Assembly (NCBI RefSeq): GCF_001577835.2
Contig: NC_029547.1
Location: 60,239,580-60,303,579, forward strand
Direction: 5' to 3'
Length of the DNA stretch: 64,000 bases
Source: Coturnix japonica
Lineage: Eukaryota > Chordata > Aves > Galliformes > Phasianidae
In this document: positions 59,013 through 64,000 of the stretch, one piece after another
How the letters are laid out: every line of letters starts with the position of its first letter
Position numbering within the stretch: the first letter of the stretch is position 1
Made by a program: the position numbers and the translations under genes
Notes under the pieces: model-generated
Databases searched by the model: none
What the model was told of the DNA's origin: nothing
The model's input: the letters and a program-made list of their open reading frames with translations, nothing else

Positions 59013-62000
59013 TGAGCTGTGGCAATAGCCCAGAGAAAAAAAGATGTCACCACTTGCTTCCTGTCCATTGGTTTATGAGGCTGTGCATTGTTGTGAGGCA
59101 GTTTCACAGCATCTTATTTGCAGAAATCAAGGAGCTGTTTTCTTTTGCTTTTGATCTATAGGCACTCAGAGGAAAATACACTCAAAATGTCACCCGAAAT
59201 ACCTGACATCTGCAAAGAGATGTGTTGACCGTGACTGTATACTATGCCAGAAATATTTTTTACAGCACTCTGAAGAGTGAAGACAACAGCGGAAGCCAAT
59301 GAATTGCCACCTTCATGCTGTCTGTTTGTGCTGAGCAAACAGTAGCACTGAGCACACTAATCACTAATAGGTCACATTAAAGCACTATAACATGTCCATA
59401 TTCTAAATGGCTTCCAGCACATTTAATTCTGTTTATATTCTGCACTTACAGCTTATTTTCTTTCTCCTCTTTACAAAACGGACTGCTAATGGAATGTTAA
59501 GTAATTAATGAACTATAAAGGCTAAAATTGTTAGGAATTCCTAAAATCATTAAAACCAATTTACAGATCACAGAAAGCTCAAACTGAGGAACATAAAATG
59601 TGATGAGAATTGAAGCTTAATTTATAGACGATAAACTATGCTTTTAAATATAATTACATTTAGTGCAGGAAAGGAGTTTCAGTTTCTAGAAAGTACTAAT
59701 TATGTACTGTACAATTTAAAAAATTATAAGGAAACAAATAATTACTAAAAAGAAAAGTGCAAAATAAGTTCAGTTCTTTTTCTGCTTAAACACTGCACAG
59801 AGTTTTATCTCTCCGTGTATAATTTCTTTCTCTCCTCTGTATTCTTTTCCCATCTTTTTGCCTGGAGCACACTAACTTCTTTGTGTGGTCATTTGGACTT
59901 TATTTTTTGTTCTAACTGCTGATTATCTGAGGTCTATAAAGCATGATGATTCATTTACTGAAAATGTAAATGTAAGTCAGGTCACTTTGCAATAACCTCT
60001 TTTGCTGCAGTGTAGCATCCACAAGATGTTTTTTGTCATGGTGTCAGCTTGTATTCTGTAATCTGCACTGTTATTGTTTATTATGCTGGATCACTTATAA
60101 ATTGCAGAAATAATTTACAAACTAATTTTATGTTAGCACTGAGCACAGTGCTTCAGCAACAGGCAGGGATCAGAGACCTGGGTTCAGAGAGTTGAGCTCT
60201 GCATTACCACACCCAGTTATCACCAACTTATCTCCCCATGCAGAAGGAGAAAGTGCAGAGTCAACAGTATTTAAGCTGTTAAGAGGTGGGACTAACTGCT
60301 CAAGTGAAGGGATAACCTAGCTGGGGTGGGCTGGGAAGGAAGCATCACACAGAAACTGAAAAAGGATATGTCCAGGTAGGATTTGCACATTATTTTCTTA
60401 CTACATGATCTCCCCTTCTGTAGCTTCTCTGATCTGATTACTGTTAGACTGTATAGCTGAGATTAGAACATTTTGAAAGAAGGGAAAATGAAGTGTGCTA
60501 CTCCTTCTCCTCTTAGGCATTGCCCTGAAGGCAATGACATTGCACTTCAATGCATCTTTTGAAATCAGCAGAGCTGATTTAGCATGGGAGAAACATGGAG
60601 CTGCTAGTCGGGTTAGCAAATGGTAGGTTGTTTTTCTATTGAATAATCTATTTAAAAACACAGTTCTGTCCTTCAAAATTTGAAATATAAAGCCTTGCTT
60701 TCCTATTCCTTTAGAGAAACACGAAAAGTAGATCAAAAAGAAACTGAAGACTCTTCTGTGGAAAAACAAAGATGTAGGGCACAATGGAGCATATTAACAA
60801 TATCTGAAGGACAGAAGCAATTAGTATAGATTAAAGGCATGTCTGATATACAGCCCATGGGCTTCATGTGGACTGGCTTGGCCCCACATCCTTGCTCGAT
60901 GCCATCATGGCAGCAGCTCTGCCCCACTGAGCAGCCTGGCACTGGGCCTGCACCCATTTCACAGCAACAAGCAAAGCAGTCCCTCTTTTCTCAGTGTTGC
61001 ACAAACAATCCAAAAGTCTGGACACTCATGCACATTAAATCACAGAGGAAATTTCAGAGCACTTGTAGGGAAGATCAAAAAAACATGGCTATAAAAATAC
61101 AAACGTTAAAAAGTGGCAGATCAAAACAGCCCAATCTTTTTAAGCATTCACAGATAATTCTGAACTTCTGGTTTAAATACATTTATATATTTTTATATAT
61201 TTTTTTACCTCATCTGTTTCCAGCTTATTCTTCCATAGAGACACAGACATGCAGAAATGCATTAGTGATCCAATTTTGAATTTTCAGTCTTCTCTTTGTT
61301 CTTCATCTTATGCTGAGTGTTTTCTTCTTATTATTTTCTGTTTGCTGGAATTCATTCCTTATTTTATTTTACAGATACCGAGTTGTCCTTCCTTCAGCTG
61401 TATATATCTTGATTGCTGTATTTGCCCATTTGCTTACACACTTGACAAGAAGGTAAGGCTGCAGTTAATGTCTGCAGGCTGTGCCCAGGAGAGCAGTCAC
61501 ACCAAGAAGAAAGGGTTTGGGGCTCAACCAGCCTCTGAAGGTGCGGTAAGCTGCCTTCTTTTAATGAGACTTATCAGAAATATTTTCTACAGGCACGTTG
61601 CCTGTGTTTCTCCAGCTTTCATCAGCCAGAAGCAGCCCAACCATGATCCCTATTTCTGATCCACGGACAGAGATTTCCTGTGCTTCTCAGTTTCTCAGAC
61701 AATGAGAAGCAAATTTCTTTCTAAGAAGAAGCCTGTCAAGCGTTTCCTCAAGCACCTTCACCAGGAAACTAAACCACGAGTATCACTCCTTGTTTTATTC
61801 AACTATCAAAACACTTTCCACAGCTTAAGGAGGCACTTGAAACCATTGAGCCTGCTTAGACACTGAAGAAAATGAATTTAATCTTAAAACCCCAAGAAGT
61901 ACTTGTCACAGTTCAAGGAGAAATGCTACAACAGAGCACCACAAACATTTCTGCTTCAGAACTTCAGTGCTAATGAACAAGATGATAAAAGCTCCCAGAC

Positions 62001-64000
62001 AAACCAGTCCTTTGTTAGCAAGAAAATTAGTGCAGAAGGCCCATGTGAACAGAGGAACAGTCACAAGATGCTGATATGTTTATAAATATATGTGTCAATT
62101 AAAATTACATTTTTAGAATCTATGAAGGCAAGTATTTTTGTTGTATGTTTTTTATCAGATGATGTGTCTGTCTACTATACTATTTAAGTAAACTATAGTA
62201 AACCTCATTTCACTTTTTTGGGCATGCTGAAAAGACATTTGTTCGATAAGAGTTTCTTGCTGACATTGTACCCAGAGAGGTGGGCACAGCTAGTGTTTTT
62301 CAAATATCATTGCTTACCACTTTATTGCCTTTGGATAGGCACAATTAGTTGCCTATCTGGTTGCAATCATAAACTGTTGATGATACACTTTCATCTGGTG
62401 ATTAAAGATTTTTTTAGAATTGGCCTTTGAGTGCTTTAACTGTAATTTAAAATCTCAGTATGGAAGATTGTAATGTGGCTGCTTTACTGATTATCTAAAG
62501 ATTTTCTCTGTGGAAATCTCATGGAGCAGCATTTCAGCATGCCAAACTCACTCATTTCTCAGTCCCTGCAAGCTAAATCTTACCTTAGTATGCAAAGTAC
62601 ATAAAGGCTGTAACTCACCTTTTCCAACCCCCAGATCGGAGGCCTGCCCTGGTATGTGAAGTCAAAAGTGAAGCTAGGAGAAAGGAGCCGCAGCAGACAA
62701 CTTTAATCTTGTCAAATAGATGTGCTGCACATACCTACCTGCTCATTACAATGCAATTTTCAGGGCAATTAAACAAAGTTCAAAAGTGTTGGATGCAGGA
62801 AGAATACATAGCAGTGTATGGGTTGCTGGATGTATACTGTATGTGTCTTTGGAGGCTGCATGTGGTTATCCATGCATAAGTCATCCTTAGGCATTCTACT
62901 GCATGATAGCAACAGAGGCAGGTTGGCTTACAATTGGTAGAGACTGCATTGTCCTTCTTCACTTCCATACAATGACAAGGGCCTGAATGTGGTTTGCTTG
63001 GAGGCTGTTCACAGCAACAGAAAACTTTGTTGAAACTGCAATCTGAGCAAAAAGAAAATGGCAGTGGTCAGCCAGAAAGAAACTTGCTGTAATACCGTGT
63101 CACAAGACTGCTTAAATGAAAGGCCAGTGCCATGGAAATCTATCACAAGAAATGGACTTTTCAGTGGGAAAATCCATCTTTGGCAAGGCAGATGAATATG
63201 TTAAAGGTGATGAATACGTAAAGATTGAAAAAAATTCACAATAACCACAATCTCTGTTTCCCAAGAAAAGCAAGATAGGATCTGCCTTCTTTTTATTCTC
63301 TTTTTTCCTTTTTTTTTTTTCTTTTCACTCAAGTACTTACTGATTAACAGCAGGCTCTTTTTCTGCTTACTAATAGCTAATAGCATTTAGCAACTATTTT
63401 GCAGGTAGGATAACTTTCACCTTTCACGTGGCTGATATGGTGCAACAGTATTCATTTGATTATTTACTGGTTAACTGCTGTTTAGTAAGTAAAAGCCAAC
63501 TGAACTCCGTACTTCTGTGATGAGTGGGTGATAGCATTTTTCTCATTAATTTATAATCCACTATTTTCACTATACTTTCTGTTTAAAATCACCAGTGCTA
63601 TGGCCAAAAGAATGTTTCAGAAAGTGAACAGAAAAAGATAAGTTTGTGCTGAAATAATTCGTCTAATCAACAGAAGAGCAAAAAGTCTGCTTTCAAGAGA
63701 GGGTAGATGTGTTCCAGGCAGATATATTCAGAGCTTGCATCACATTCTGGTTCATCCTTATTTCCTTAACTTATATGCATCTACAGTTCAGAAATGGAGA
63801 TTTCCCATGCCAGTTTCAAATGCAATTACTTGTTGTTTTTCCTCCGAGGAATAAAATAAAATGCACACACACAAAAGCCAAAAATCTTCCAAAATCTTAA
63901 CGGATTTGATAACGTATTGATTTTTACATTACTTGTTACCTCAGCTTAACCTGTGCTTCATTTCTGATCTTTAACTTCTTGAACTTCTTCAGATCTTTTG

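Larger units (their letters stand above)
57261..64000. other. unique non-coding stretch
   Basis: No gene is recognised. Contains a (TTTG)n tract at 58773-58826, a short tandem duplication at 58968-59012 and T runs near 63303-63320. Overlapping plus frames at 60839-61279 and 61249-61659 (146 and 136 codons) show no family features. The segment 59400-59660 has a conserved-element texture (GTTAAGTAATTAATGAAC) without proof. Confidence 0.45.

Noticed and set aside
60839-61659. Two overlapping plus-strand frames of 146 and 136 codons
   Set aside because: They overlap in different frames, include AT-rich low-complexity sequence, and match no family.

Overview
The window looks like AT-rich, gene-poor nuclear DNA of a bird, most likely a galliform such as chicken or a close relative. 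The main evidence is many CR1 LINE fragments (the dominant avian retroposon, recognised by ATTCTRTG-type 3' ends and by EN/RT protein traces), an internally deleted copy that I recognise as Galluhop (a mariner transposon known from galliforms), a solo LTR, a retroviral pol fossil, and a vertebrate-type tRNA-Glu(CTC) gene. No complete protein-coding gene is visible. The open frames of 60-150 codons are mostly what AT-rich non-coding DNA gives by chance, so the window is probably intergenic or lies inside very large introns.

Layout. 1-10 kb: mostly unique sequence with an (ATA)n-like tract, a (GATA)n tract, two short CR1 scraps and a 64-base AT-rich palindrome (7307-7370). 10-10.54 kb: deleted mariner with a TA on each side. 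11.7-13.1 kb: two exon-like minus-strand segments, the best host-coding candidate here, with an enhancer-like stretch between them, followed by a well-preserved CR1 3' end. 16.36-16.55 kb: three identical 62-base tandem units. 17-22.7 kb: older CR1 pieces, including a plus and a minus copy abutting at about 22168. 24.68-25.12 kb: a (TTCCC)n tract, then a tRNA-Glu gene enclosed by a 35-base inverted repeat (34 of 35 matching). 25.4-26.2 kb: a CR1 copy split by a solo LTR with a perfect 5-base target duplication. 27.2-29 kb: a long CR1 copy with endonuclease and reverse transcriptase remnants and a large internal deletion. 29.5-33 kb: (AAAAT)n and a long T run. 34.2-35.5 kb: retroviral pol fossil directly followed by another CR1. 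35.5-64 kb: mainly unique sequence with microsatellites, homopolymers, four short CR1 pieces and several exon-like but unproven open frames.

The only confident functional gene is the tRNA. Its surroundings, with an inverted repeat and a long G3-run tract on one strand, are the most unusual structure in the window. The protein-level exon calls are hypotheses based on splice-site context and composition. I could not run homology searches, so no host gene is named.
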